A stretch of DNA of 64,000 bases, taken from CBDCYN01 sp965224205. GTDB taxonomy: Bacteria; Planctomycetota; Phycisphaerae; Phycisphaerales; Phycisphaeraceae. The stretch's first letter is position 1, and every line of letters begins with the position of its first letter. Positions 18,416 through 30,500 of the stretch are shown in pieces. A program made the translations under genes and the position numbers. The notes under the pieces were generated by a model. The model was not told the origin of the DNA. It saw only the letters and a program-made list of their open reading frames with translations, and ran no database searches. Where the stretch lies: the NCBI GenBank assembly GCA_965224205.1, contig CBDCYN010000009.1, positions 377,566 to 441,565 of the forward strand, in the 5' to 3' direction.

Positions 18416-20302
18416 ATGACTTTAGGTAGGACTCGGATATTTCGCTCGACTCGGACCCTCTTGGCCGGCTTAACGGTATCGATCGCGATGACCCACGCCG
18501 CCCACGCCCAGACCGGCAGCTCGAGTGATCTTCTCGACCATTACGTGCTTTACGGCATCAACAGCTCGGATAAACTTATCCGCTACACCTTCGCCGATGC
18601 GAAATTCGAATCGCTCGGCACGGTTCAAGACACGAGCGGTTCCACCCTCTCGGGCATCCAGGCCGCCGCCCACGTCCCGGGTAACCTCAACCTTTTCGGG
18701 TTCTGGACCGATCCCAGCGACAGTGAAACCAAACTCGTCTATATTGACAGCGAAACCGCCGAGACCCACGTCATCGGCCAGTCGTTGGGCCGCGGCCTGA
18801 TCACCGGAGCGACCATCTCCTGGAAGGACGGGGACAACGAAATCGACGACGGCGGCGACAACATCTCCGGGCTGATCGACATCAACCCCAACAACAGCCC
18901 CAGCGGGGAATTCAAACTCATCAAGCCCGACGGCCAGCCCGGGCCGAAGATGGTCACCCGTGACAACCTCCACCAAAACAGCCCGGTCAGTGGCGGGGGC
19001 GTGTACTACCAGGGCAAAGCCAACTACATCCGCGTGCGGCCCCAAGGCCCGGGCATTCAGAGCACCCTATCCGTCAACGGCGTCTCTTACCCCGTGACCA
19101 ACGACCACACCTACGTGATCTCGGGCGGCGAGATGGATGTGACCGTTTACAACGACCACATCAATAGCAAAGGCAAAGCCATGGGCCAGTGGATGCTCGA
19201 TATCTCCAACAGCGGCAGCGCCGTGGTCCACGAGGGCAGCGACACCTTCGGCTACACCGGTCTGTTCGCACTCCAAGAGATCGAAGCCAATGAGGAGAGC
19301 CCGGTCGCCTTTGATATCGTCGCCGGTCAGGTCGTGCCCCAAGAGGACTTCGCCGCGAAGATCACCGTGATCGGGGCGGCGATCACCAACGGGTCGTACG
19401 AGGTGCCGGTGACCCTCGCGGCCGCGATCAACGGGACAGGGTTTACCCCGTTCGGGGCGTTCAACCTCGCGGTATCCAGCAACGTCAACGACGACAACAA
19501 CCCCCGCAAGTATGTCCTGCCAAAGATCTACCCGGCCGGGACGCCGCTTGACATCAGGGCTCGGGCGTGGGTCCACTCGCACGGCAGCGGGAAAAATGAC
19601 AGCCACTGGTCGGTTTATCTCACCACCAGCACCAGCATCAACCCCGGGAACATGCACGTGCTCAAACACGGCGATACGGTGCCCAATCACCCGGCGTTCA
19701 CCGACCCGAATCAGACGCTGGACTTCGTCATGGACTTCGTGGATCACAACACCAATACCATCGTCCTCGACGAGAACCAGGCGATCGTCCTCTTCGAGCT
19801 GGGCACCACCGATCCCTCCAGTGCCGCGGCCGACTTCGATGACCTAGTCGTCCTGGTGACCCTCGCTCGGGACCCCGCTGATTTGATGCTCGAAGACGAC
19901 GATGACGACGATGCTGCCGGCCCGGCTAGCCGCCTGGTCAAGGTCCACTCCATCACCGGCGGGTTCGAGCAGATTATGACGCTCAACCGGGTGTACGATA
20001 GCCTCGCGGCCTCACACAACGGGATGTTCTACGCCGCCCACGATGGGCAGCTCTTTGAGCTCAACCCGTACGAACAGACTGAGACGCTCATGGGCTCGAT
20101 GCCGAACACGGACATGACCGGCTTGGAATTCGCCGGGCCCACGATCTGCGGGTTCACCATGGTAGGCGACGAACTTTACCCGATGGATGTGACCACGGGC
20201 GCCGCCATGGGTTCGGGCATGGGCTTGTCGACGCAGGACCTGGGCACCATCATCTTCATGGAAGAAGACGCCATCCCTGCGAGTCTGGCATCGTTCGACT
20301 AA
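18416..20302 (+). CDS. Large secreted protein of unknown function
   Basis: About 628 residues. A signal peptide (LLAGLTVSIAMTHAAHAQ) is visible. The body has beta-rich segments of the kind GATISWKDGDNEIDDGG, an acidic run (LMLEDDDDDDAAG) near residue 500, and phrases such as LYGINSSDKLIRYTFAD near the start and GMFYAAHDGQLFELNPYEQ near the end, which read like short propeller-type repeats at both termini. No PEP-CTERM tail. ATG 18416 has AGGAAA upstream at suitable distance; GTG 18392 is also in frame. A strong hairpin follows the gene. Function unknown. Confidence 0.8.
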   Translation: MTLGRTRIFRSTRTLLAGLTVSIAMTHAAHAQTGSSSDLLDHYVLYGINSSDKLIRYTFADAKFESLGTVQDTSGSTLSGIQAAAHVPGNLNLFGFWTDPSDSETKLVYIDSETAETHVIGQSLGRGLITGATISWKDGDNEIDDGGDNISGLIDINPNNSPSGEFKLIKPDGQPGPKMVTRDNLHQNSPVSGGGVYYQGKANYIRVRPQGPGIQSTLSVNGVSYPVTNDHTYVISGGEMDVTVYNDHINSKGKAMGQWMLDISNSGSAVVHEGSDTFGYTGLFALQEIEANEESPVAFDIVAGQVVPQEDFAAKITVIGAAITNGSYEVPVTLAAAINGTGFTPFGAFNLAVSSNVNDDNNPRKYVLPKIYPAGTPLDIRARAWVHSHGSGKNDSHWSVYLTTSTSINPGNMHVLKHGDTVPNHPAFTDPNQTLDFVMDFVDHNTNTIVLDENQAIVLFELGTTDPSSAAADFDDLVVLVTLARDPADLMLEDDDDDDAAGPASRLVKVHSITGGFEQIMTLNRVYDSLAASHNGMFYAAHDGQLFELNPYEQTETLMGSMPNTDMTGLEFAGPTICGFTMVGDELYPMDVTTGAAMGSGMGLSTQDLGTIIFMEEDAIPASLASFD

Positions 20303-20375
20303 GGATGAAGGACCTAGGGACGCAGGCATCACCTCCGTCTTCAAGAGATAAAAAACGACGAACGGATAACGGATG

Positions 20376-20423
20376 GGACGACGTTCATCTCCGCCACGGC
20401 GAGATGAACGTCGTCCGTCGTTT
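20376..20423 (+). terminator. Strong hairpin after the 628-residue secreted protein
   Basis: Sixteen-base perfect arms (20376-20391 and 20401-20416) enclose a nine-base loop; an outer aaacgacg / cgtcgttt pairing near 20352 and 20416 can extend it. It ends in 'gtttcgg'. It lies 74 bases after the stop codon and probably acts as a terminator. Confidence 0.65.
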
Positions 20424-20618
20424 CGGGGCAGTGGGTTTTCGGATACGGCCGTGTCTGCTGCAAATTCTCGAGGCGCTCTCTAGGAAATGCGGCGCAGAAG
20501 CTGTGACCTGCCCCCTTTGAATCGAACCCTCTCCAGGTATCACCGAATCAAATCCTTAAAACTTCATCAGATAGCGACGAAATACCTCTTGCTTCGAGAG
20601 CGTTCGAAACCAGCAAAG

Positions 20619-20692
20619 TGGCCCTGGTGGGAGTCGAACCCACACTTGCACGATTTTAAGTCGTGTGCCTCTGCCAATTGGGCTACAGGGCC
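20619..20692 (-). tRNA. tRNA with UAA anticodon (tRNA-Leu by anticodon), short variable loop
   Basis: The 74-base minus-strand sequence folds as a full cloverleaf: acceptor GGCCCTG/CAGGGCC, D arm with GG in the loop, anticodon arm CACGA-CTTAAAA-TCGTG, T arm GTGGG-TTCGACT-CCCAC, discriminator A. The loop places UAA at positions 34-36, the code for UUA/UUG leucine. The variable region is only five bases (CAAGT), whereas leucine tRNAs normally carry a long extra arm. The D stem has three pairs plus a C-A mismatch. CCA is not encoded. Identity by anticodon is clear; true charging is uncertain. Confidence 0.85.
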
Positions 20693-21107
20693 GATCCATT
20701 GATTCTCGGTGTTGTGGTTAATCGAATGTTATCCTAGTCCGATCCCTTCATATCCCCCCTACGCGATATGACCACCAGTCGGAGGTGTTCCGACGGTCGG
20801 TTGTTAGCTCCTGCCAGGTGGGCCAAGGATTGTTAATGGCGTCCGACATGTCAGTGCCAGACGTCCCTGCCATTTACGAAATCTATTTTTATTAAAATAC
20901 TTGTACGATGTCATGGCCATTAACCCCTGACACGTTATCGCAGAACCCATGCCAAATCTCCATCAACTACCCTCTGGCAAACCATCAACACCGTGGCGAC
21001 CGTTTTCAGCCGTGTCTTCATGCTCGCTCGGGCTCGAGCGGCTTCGCTGCCGTCCCCAGTTCTATGTCTGATCGCCCGGCGGGACCATACCCATCGGAAA
21101 GCCCAGA
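20693..21107. other. Intergenic stretch before the transposase remnant
   Basis: About 400 bases; no gene, repeat or RNA recognised. The frame of the following remnant is open from 20993 but the first part has no family resemblance. Confidence 0.35.
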
Positions 21108-21517
21108 TGCTTGAACGAGAGCTGGCCATCTTCCGCGGTTTTCGGCCTCAAGTCGAGCCTCATCAACGACCCCAGTATACACCAGAACAACGTGTGGAGA
21201 TTTTCCAGAGCGTGCGGCTTCGCGGCTGGTCGGCCAAACAGACCGTCGATCGGTTCATCCTCCACCTCAACACGGTTCGCTCCTAGATCAAGGCTTTGAA
21301 GAATAAGAAACGTGGCAACCAGTTGTTCGGTAGTCCGCCCTGAAGTACCACCAAGCTGTGCGGTGGCTGGTTCATGAGCTTTGCCGCATGGGTCCGGGAG
21401 AACGCGAGTTTGGTTCGCGGACGATCGTTCACCACATCCTGCAGGGAGATATCTGGATCAGCCGGAACACAGTGCGATGGATTCTCACGGAACTCTCGCC
21501 CATCGTGCCTACGCAAC
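21108..21517 (+). pseudogene. Integrase-type transposase N-terminal remnant
   Basis: The frame reads MLERELAIFRGFRPQ, then YTPEQRVEIFQSVRLRGWSA and FILHLNTVRS, the N-terminal helix-turn-helix of rve-type (IS481/IS3-like) integrases common in planctomycetes. A stop follows at the position of the expected Trp; after a further stop and a frame change, AVRWLVHELCRMGPGERE, FGSRTIVHHILQ and ISRNTVRWILTELS continue the same family to about 21517. The catalytic domain is gone. The remnant ends exactly where the 3' end of the giant minus-strand gene begins, so it probably marks a junction created by transposition or deletion. Confidence 0.65.
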
Positions 21518-24500
21518 GGTTAGCAACACGCTGCTAAAGCCCAGCAGAAGGCCCACGCTACCCGCATCGAGAGCGCCCGTGCTCTTGTTAAACACGAACG
21601 TCAGCGTGTGCGTCTGATCGGCGCCGAAGACGCGATCTGAGATACTTCCGATAAAACTGTCAATGCTAACTTGGCCACCATTCGTGGTTGTGTCGAAGAT
21701 CACCGACCCGCCGACAAGGATCTCTTCAAGCTTGAGCTGTGGTAAGCTCCAGACGAATTCCAATCCGTTAAGGACGAGTTCGTCGTCGCTCTGATTAGTG
21801 ATATCCACGCTGAGGGTGTTGCCCTGGATCGTGATCGGAGTGACGGCGAAAACCTCGGCGGTTGTTTGATTCTGTTCATTGCCCCCGCCGGACGTATCAT
21901 CTGACTCCTCCGTGGTCACTGTGATCGGTGGGGTGCCGCCGAAGTGGTTGTTCGCGTCGTCATCGGTGACCGTTAGGCCGGTCACGGCGGCATCTTCTGC
22001 GGTGACCGTGGCCACGTTGGTGAATTGGCCACTGACCGCTTGATACGTCACGATGCCGGCTGATGTGTACAGCCAGACTTCTCCGGGGTCGAGTAGGTTG
22101 TCATTGTCCACGTCACCCCCTACGAACAGAGGCATGAAATCATCGCTCGTGTCGCCCGAGGTACCGAAGTCGTCTTGGATGCTCAACACATCCAGTGACA
22201 CGTTGCCCGCGTTGAGTACCCGATAGGTCCACACCACGTCGGTCCCTAACGCCAAAGCCGGGCCGGTCGGGTCGTCGGCGTCTTCGTCAGCCGTGGGGTT
22301 GCTGGGATTAGCGGCGTTGATCGCGGTCTCGACCCGCACAATCGCCACATCGGTCGGCAACCAGCTCAACTCCTCATCGCCCTGGGTGTCGATATTGACT
22401 CCGTTGATCGTGCCCGGCTGCGGGTCACGTGGCGGGCCAGCCTGGTCAAGCCACTGCGGGTCGCTTGGCGTGACCAATCCCAACTCGCCGTCCGGCTCTG
22501 AGATGGTCTGGTCCGCACCGGAAGCGAACCCGAGGTCCTCGAGGAACCGGAATACATCAGGTTCGGGCAGACGGTTTACGGTGGGCTCACCGAACACACT
22601 AAACGGCACGACAAACGTATTGAACTCACCGACCCAATCGAACAAGCGGTCGGCCCCGGTGTTGGCGATCAACACGTCCAGTCCGCCGCCGCCAAAGCCC
22701 CAGTCGCCGTCGGCGAATTCGGGGTCGTCGGGCAGGTCGTTCAGGCCGGGGGCCGTCCCGTTTTCGTGGTTGTCGTCGGCGTTGATTAGGTCATCGCCCA
22801 TCCCGCCGAACATCCGGTCGAAGTTCGTGCCGCCAACGATCCAGTCGTGGCCCAGGTCGCCGAAGATCCTGTCTTTGCCGTCGTCGTTCTTGACCAGCTG
22901 CCCGTTGATCACGATGGGTTGCCCGGTCGTTTCATCCACGATGAACGCATCGAAGTTAAGCAGGAACCCGTCGATCTTCGTCCTCGGGTTGTCCGCGTCA
23001 TAAGCGGCGAGTTTACGTGTGACCGGGTCGTAACCCAGTGGGTTCAGATCGGTTTGTAGGTCTTCGTTGTAGAACCCGATCAAGGCTTCTGCCCCGGACA
23101 CCGCGTCATCGCCCGCCCCGGCGTGCAGGAAGTCTCCACCTAGGCCACCGTAGATAATATCGTTGCCACCTGAATCGAACGCGACGAGGTCGACTTCTTT
23201 ATGGAGCTCGCCGTCGATAAATACCTCCACGCCGATCAGAGGGTGACGCGTATCGATGACTTCCTGGCGGTTGGAGCGGGTTAGCGCGTTGAGCGGTTCG
23301 GTCTGGCCGTTGCGGCTGGTGAGGATCTTCCCGTCGTCGCCGATGACCCCGTCGATCCCACTGCCGCCGTAGATCCGGTCGTGCCCGGTCCCGCCGTAGA
23401 TATCGTCGTCTTGACCTTCACCGAAGACCACGTCGTTGCCCGTCATCGCGTGGATCGTGTCGTCACCGGACTCGCCGTGGATCAGGTCGGCGTTGCCGAG
23501 GTCGGCCGGGTCACCGCCTTGGGTGTAATCGAGCAATTCAAATGCTCGTGGGATCACCCGCAGCGATCCACGAGCTGGATCAACCGCGTCATACGTAAAT
23601 TCCAAGAATGCGTTGTCACTGGAGCCGTCGGTGCCCACCAACCGCAACAGGTTGCCGTTATTGCCCAGGATGGTGTCCGCATCACGGGCGTGGCCGTCAG
23701 CAGATAAATCACCGAGGTTGTTGCGGACCAGCCTAATACCCGCACCGCCGAGGATCACGTCCTGCCCGTCGGGCCTCTGGGCCGTGGTCACCAACCCAAA
23801 CAGTTCCGAGCTGCCGCCGATGAGGTCGTCCTGACCGAGGTTGCCAAAGATCAGGTCATCACCGCCGTTGCCCTCGATGTAGTCATCACCGTCTCGCCCA
23901 GTGCCCGCGAAGTCTTCGACCGACTCGCGATTACTTAGCACGCTGATCAGCACGGGTGACAGCACCCCTTCATCGAGGATCGTGGCTCCGTCACCCTGGA
24001 TGATGTCGTTACCGAGTTGGCCGAAGATCACGTCGTCTTCAGCACCCCCGGCGATCTGGTCGTCACCGAATACCTCGCTCGTTGTGGTATCGCTGTGGTC
24101 GAACAACTCGATTTCACGCTCAGCAGACCCGGTCGGGTTGAGCTGCGCGTCGTCGGTGACCTGAGCAACACCGTTGCTGTCATAGATCACGTCATCATCG
24201 AGCACCCGCAGCCGGAAGCTCAACGCGGTGCCGGTCCGCAGTACCGAGGCGTTGTCGCCCACGATCGCATCGACCGCGGACCCGCCGTCGATTACATCGC
24301 TCCCGTCGTGGCCGCCGGCGATGTTGTGCCCGCCGATCAGGTCATCGTCGGCTCCGCCGCCGGCGATCTGATCGTCACCTTGACCACCGATCACAATGTC
24401 CTGTCCGTCGGTGACGGCTTCGATCACCTCGTCCCCGAAGATGATGTCGTTTCCGCCGCCGTCGGCACCTTGCGTAAAGATGGAGGTGAACACGAACGGG

Positions 24501-27500
24501 TGCGTCGCGATCGGCTGATTCATCGGGAGCTGCTGTCGATCGATCGGCTGACCCGTGATGTTGGTCTCGACGCGTCCGTGGTCACCGAAGATCAGATCGG
24601 CTGATTCCCCGCCGTTGATCTCGTCGTCCGCGCCGCCGCCGATCAGGATGTCGTTCCCGAGCTGCCCGTGAATATCGTCATTGTCCCCGTTGGTCGGTTC
24701 GGCCGATTCGACCACGACGACATCGCGTGTGGTAAGGATCTTCACATCCGCGGGGACGTTCTGCGTGATCACCCCGTGGTCAGCGACGACGATATCGTCA
24801 AAATCATCAATCGCGGTTGCAGGCACCACGGTGTCGGTAGGACCAAAGTCGCTGTAGATCAGATCCTGGCCCGCAGCCAGATCATCCCGCGGCGGGAACG
24901 CAACCGGATCAGCGGATGAATCATGGGTCGGAGCCGTCAGCACGCGGGTAAGCACATCGACGTTGAACCCGGAATCCCCGTAGATATGGTCGATCCCACG
25001 CAGCCCGCGGATCTCGTCGTCACCGGACCCGCCCGCGAGGTGGTCACCCGCTTGGGTCCCGATGATCACGTCGTTGTTCGGGCCACCGTAGATCGTCACC
25101 CCCACGGTCGGCAGCGGATCGGCGTCGACGAACACACCCGACGCATCGATGACATCCTGGCCGTTGAGGTCAAATGGGCTGGCTAGCGGGAACTCGAAGG
25201 AGTCGTCTTCGGTCCCGGCCTGATCAAAAGGCTTGACATCGAATACCACCCCGGACACGTCCTGCGGGTTGCCGCTGTACCACAGGCCGTCTTGTGATGT
25301 ATCGCCGTAGATGACCAACGGGGAGTCGGGTCCGGCGCCAGCGTTGACCGTGATCGTGTCACCCCCGACGATCGGTTGATCGTTGGTGTCGAGGACAAGA
25401 TCACCCGTCGCGAGATCGGTTAGGAACCGGTTCCCGCCACCGTGGATCACGGTCAATCCACCGTGAGTCGCCGGCCCACCGCCCTCGTCAGACGGCACCA
25501 GGGTGCTGTCGATGGTGAGGTTGTTGTTGCCCTCCCCGAGCACCAGGTTGAACACTTCGATGGTCGTCTCGCCCGAGGAGGTGAGGAACTCACCAGTATT
25601 CGGGTCGATCTCGATCCGCCCGTAGCTGATCCCGCCGGGCACGACCGTCGGCTCGCCGAACGGAGTGTCCCCTTCAAAGACCAGCTCGTCGGCCATATTC
25701 AATCCGGTAAGGGTGGTCGCGGTGAGGACGCCGGTCTTATCTTCCTGGCTCGAATCGTCGAAGATATTGAGCACATCGATCTGCTCGGCCTCGTTCGGCT
25801 GATCGCCGACATCGAACGCCGACAGCGGCCCGTTGGCTTCCTTGGGCAGGATCACCGCATCGACCAGTGAGCGATCCGCCCCAGCCACCACGCCACCCTC
25901 GACCGCCAGTGGGCCGCGGAGCTTGCTAAGCAGGTGCGTCTGAGCCGCAAACGTCTTCGTGGATTCCGTCCCCGGCGTCGGCACGAACGTGTCGTCAGCG
26001 ATCAAGGTGATCTCGACTGGGGTAAACCAGTTGGTGTCATCGAATGTCACAAACGGGTCATTTCCGCCAGACGCAGGCGTGAAGCGCGAATCCGAACTCG
26101 ACGCGAGTGTCTGCCCGTCGGAGACGATCGCGATCTGCACATCCCCGACCGGGGCTTTGGTGAGGCGGATCGTGTAGGTATCCCCCGAGCTGTCGCCCTT
26201 GATCACCAGCGTCGACCCATCGGACTCTTCGACCACCACGCCCTCGGTCTCGTTATCGAGCACGTCAACGTCGAGCAGCTGATCGGTCACGACAAACGCG
26301 ACGTCTGTGCTGGTGACCTCATGAGTGATCACCGACACCTTCGGGTCTTCATGGACGAATTCATCGACGGCGTCGACCGTGACCGTGACGGGTTGGTCCC
26401 AATTCGACGGATCGAACGTGATCGAAGTCGCTGCGGCGTTGAACCGGGCGTCGGGGCTGGACAGACCAATCTGTTGGTCATCGTGCGATAACGTGACGGT
26501 CACCGTGGTGCCCGGTGCCGGTGCTTTCGTCAGCTCGACGGTGTAGGTGTCGCTGATCCCGGCGGTCGCGTCGCCCTCAAGCACGAGGGTCTTCCCGTCT
26601 GTCTCGGTAATAATCAGCCCGGGCTGATCGTTGTCGAGCACGGTGACCTCGACGTTGCGCACGGCGACCTGATCGAACACCGCCCGGTCCGCCGCGGAGT
26701 TGGTGTCGACCGACGTGCTGTGGCTAACGGTCACCACGCGTGGGCCCTCGGCGAGCGGGTCGTCGACCGCTTTGACGAACACGGTCTGTTCCTGATCCCA
26801 GTTGGAGGCGTCGAACACGAGCACCACCGCCCGGATCGGCACCTCGACCGGGACACCGTCGATCACCACGGTGCGGGTGAACGTCGCTGGATCGTCGGTG
26901 GTGCGGACCAGGACCGAGTCCCCGCTTTGGTCTTCTTCCTCTTGAGACGACCTGGCGGCGGAGACCGTGACGAACACTTGGGTCGTCGCGTCGGTGATGG
27001 GAGACGCCAGGCGTACGCTGTAGGCGTCATCCCCACCGGCTTCTCTCACCAACGTCGACCCCGCGGTCTCTTCGATCACCACCGTCCCGGTCTCGGGTGT
27101 GGCGACGTTGAGGTCGATGCCCGGCGCGGGCAGTTGGTCAAATCCGAGGTCGGTATCGGACCGCACCTGATGGTTGATTGCAGCCGCGCGGCCTTCGAGT
27201 TCTCGCACGGTGATGTCTTCGATCACGTCCCCGGTGACGTTGATCGTGTCGCTGCCCAGCCCCCCGACGACCCGGGTCGAGACCCCAAACGGGGTGCTTA
27301 TCACGAAGAACTCGTCGTCGCCTTCGAGACCGTCGACCTCGACGACCTCGACGGTGGTGAATCGGACATTCACCCCGGCACCGAAGATGCCCTTTTCAGA
27401 GATAACGAAATCGTCCGGGAACTCGGTGCCCAAGACGACTACCTTGTCGAACCCGGATCCGCCATCGACCGAAACCGGCGCGTTGATGTTGTACTGCACC

Positions 27501-30500
27501 TCGTCGTCTCCACCACCGCCCTGGAGCTGCGTGGTGGCTTGGGTCGAGAAGTCGCCGACGATCGGGATCGGGTTGCCTTCGGGGTCGAGGATCGGATCGC
27601 CGTTCGCGTTGGTCTGGGCCAGGGCGAACGCACGGACCACGAACAGGTCGTTGCCCGCGTCGCCTTCCAATCGCAACTCCGCCTTGTTGCTGTAGACGCT
27701 AAACATGTCGTTGCCGCTACCGCCCTGCGCAACAAGCGGGGAGCTGGTCCCGGGGCTGAGAAACCCGCGGGTGGTGAAGACGGTCTCGAACACGTCGTGC
27801 GGGGCGAGGTTGCCCACCGCGTCATCCCGCTTGGTCCCGAATAGCTGCCCGATCTGGAACGTATCGCTACCTGCTCCGCCGTCGAGCGTGGTGATCGCGC
27901 TGTTGTCATCCGTGGCGAAGGTGTCGTTGCCGCCGAACCCGAACACGTTCAAACGCCCGTTGATGTTCACGTCGTAGTTGATACGTTGTACCTCTTGCGG
28001 GCGGTCGGCGGGATCACCGCTGGGTGTGCGGGCTTGGTCGAGTGTCCCGTGCAGCAGGGCGACAAACGCCGGTGCTTCGGAGACCTCGTCCGGGATGAAG
28101 CTCGACCGACGCAGCAGGAACACGTCGTCCTGATCGGACCCATCGATCGTGAGCATATCCACCCCGTCATCTTTGGCACCGGTATCGAGGGTGTTGACGA
28201 GGTAGTGACGCAGATCGCCCTGGCTACCGGTGGTGATGACGGTGTAGGTGTCTGTGTCCGCCTGCCCGTCGAGCGTGAGCGTGTCCCCGTCGGCAACGTG
28301 CATAGTCTGGATCTGGTTGACGATGAAACGGTCTTCACCATCGTCGGCAAGCGTCGCCGTGGCGTTTTGGCTGCCGTAGACGCGGGTCTTGGCACCCAGG
28401 GTTGTTTCATGGAACGTGACCGTGTCGACATCGGTGTGACCGAAGACTTGTATCAGGTCGGTCTCTCTGGTCGGGTCGGTCTCGATCGGCGGCAGCTCGA
28501 CACCGGATCCGATCGCCCCGCTGGACCCGATCTGGCCGCGCAGGTCCATGTTTGTGCCGAACCCGGGGTCGGTGTTCTGGAAGTCGCCGCGGATCGTGAT
28601 CGTCGTGCCCGCGAAGACCCGGCTGTTGCCGTCGGTGGTTACGTCGTCACCGACCCGAAGCAACACCGACCCCGCGGCGTTGATCAGCCCGTTGTCGACC
28701 GCCATCGGGTTGTCTTCTTCGAACAGCTTCGTGCCATTGGCCAGCAGGTTCAGGTCCTCACCCAAAGCAGCGGTTTCGCGCACCGTCAGGCGTACGTCGC
28801 CGTTCACGGACTCGGCCAGCAGCACGTTCAGCTCACCGCTGGTCTCGGTGACAAAAATGCTCTGATCGCCCTGTACGGCGAGCCTGCCGGTGGTCGGTGT
28901 TGAGGAATCGATCTCTAGGTCATTGCCAACCGCACCGATCCCGCCGCCGTTGGCGTCGAGGTCGACATCCGCCGCCTGGACGTTGAACGCCGTGTCGCCC
29001 GCCCCGCCGTTGCGCCCGTCGAGGATCGAGCCGCTGCGGGTGGTGAGGGTGACGTCGCCCAGCGTGGAGGTCACGGTGTCGACGTTGAGGTCGCCGGCGG
29101 TCTCGGTGAGGAAGATACTCTGTTGGGCATCGGCGTTGAGCACACCGAAGCTCGGGGTCGCCGAGTTGATCTCCAAGAAATCCGCAGCCGACCCGATCCC
29201 GCCGGTCTGAGCGGTCATGGTAACGTCGATCCCGGTGACATCGGCGGCGAAGTCGTTATCAGCATCCACAATCCCCGCCGGAGAGAACAGGATCACATCG
29301 TCCGCGGTAGACGTGATGTTCCCGGCTCGCAGATCCCCGGTCTGCTCCGTGACCGTGATGAGCCCGTTGGTACCCATATCGATTTTGCCGATCCCGTCTG
29401 CCGTCGAGGTCGTTGCGCCGGTGTCTTCATCGGTGAGGGTCGCGTCGACATCGGTGAAGGCATTGAACGTCACGATCGAACCCGTTGATAGGTGTTGGAT
29501 ACTGATGTTGTTCCCGGCGCGTAGGTCGGTGAAGTTGTAGTCGCTGTCGATCGTTGTTCGGTTGCCGCCGAACGCACCCAGCTCGGTAGCGACGCCGAAT
29601 AGATCGGGCCGGAAGCGGAAGTTGTAGACCTTGCTATCGGGCGGGAGCGGCCCAAATCCTGATGAGAAGAACAGGTCGACTTGCACCCCTTGCAGGTTGA
29701 CCGCCTGTGTTTCTTCAACGCTGTCCCGAACCAAGATATCGGCGTTGTTCCCGGCTTTGACCGGACCGATGTCCACCGCGAACGGCTCAGCGACGTTCTC
29801 GCGTCGTACCGCGGTCACGTCCAGAAACAGGTCCCCGGCGACCTCGGCGTCAAGCATGATATCACGCCGCACGAACGGGTTGACCGGGTCGTTGTGATCG
29901 GGGTCAAATGTGCTCTGGATCAGCTCGGTGACGATCCGTTGGCCCGCCGTTCCGGCCGACCCGGCATCGGCGTCGATCTCCAGGGTATTCGTGCGTACGG
30001 TTTCGGTATCGCCGTCAGCCGATGCGAGAATATCACCACGTTGGTTGCGTAGCACCGTGTGCCCGGTCGGGTTCTCGATCACCCCGTTAAGGATGATGTC
30101 TGACGGATCCGCGGGGCCGAGGTTCTGCACCTCGACCAAGGTCGGGTCGAAGCTGTGGGCGATATCGAACAGGATCGTGATCGAGTCGGCCTGTAGATCG
30201 ATCTGCTGGCCCTGGGCCTGATCTTTGACCACATCGATGTCGTTGACCTGCAGGTCGCGGTCGGAGAGGTTGGTGATCTTAACGGTATCGAAAGTTTCCT
30301 GGATATCGAACAGCCCGTTCGAACCGGTGATAAACGGGGCAGCGGTGGGAGAAACATCATCTCTTTCACCGAGTGAGTTGGTCAGCAACGTGGCGGTCCC
30401 GCTGCCAGTGTAAACGATATCGTCGACAACGATCGTCGTGCCCTCGGGGATGATGTCGCCCTCATTGACCGTGTCGCCGTTGACAGTGACGTTGTCGGTC

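Noticed and set aside
22800..25100. Internal DNA similarity within the RTX region as a possible DNA repeat array.
   Set aside because: It reflects protein-level glycine/aspartate nonapeptides with varied codons, not a separate DNA element.
26720..27844. Plus-strand frame of 374 codons inside the giant RTX-type gene.
   Set aside because: Antisense shadow of repeat-rich coding DNA; no ribosome site or family resemblance.
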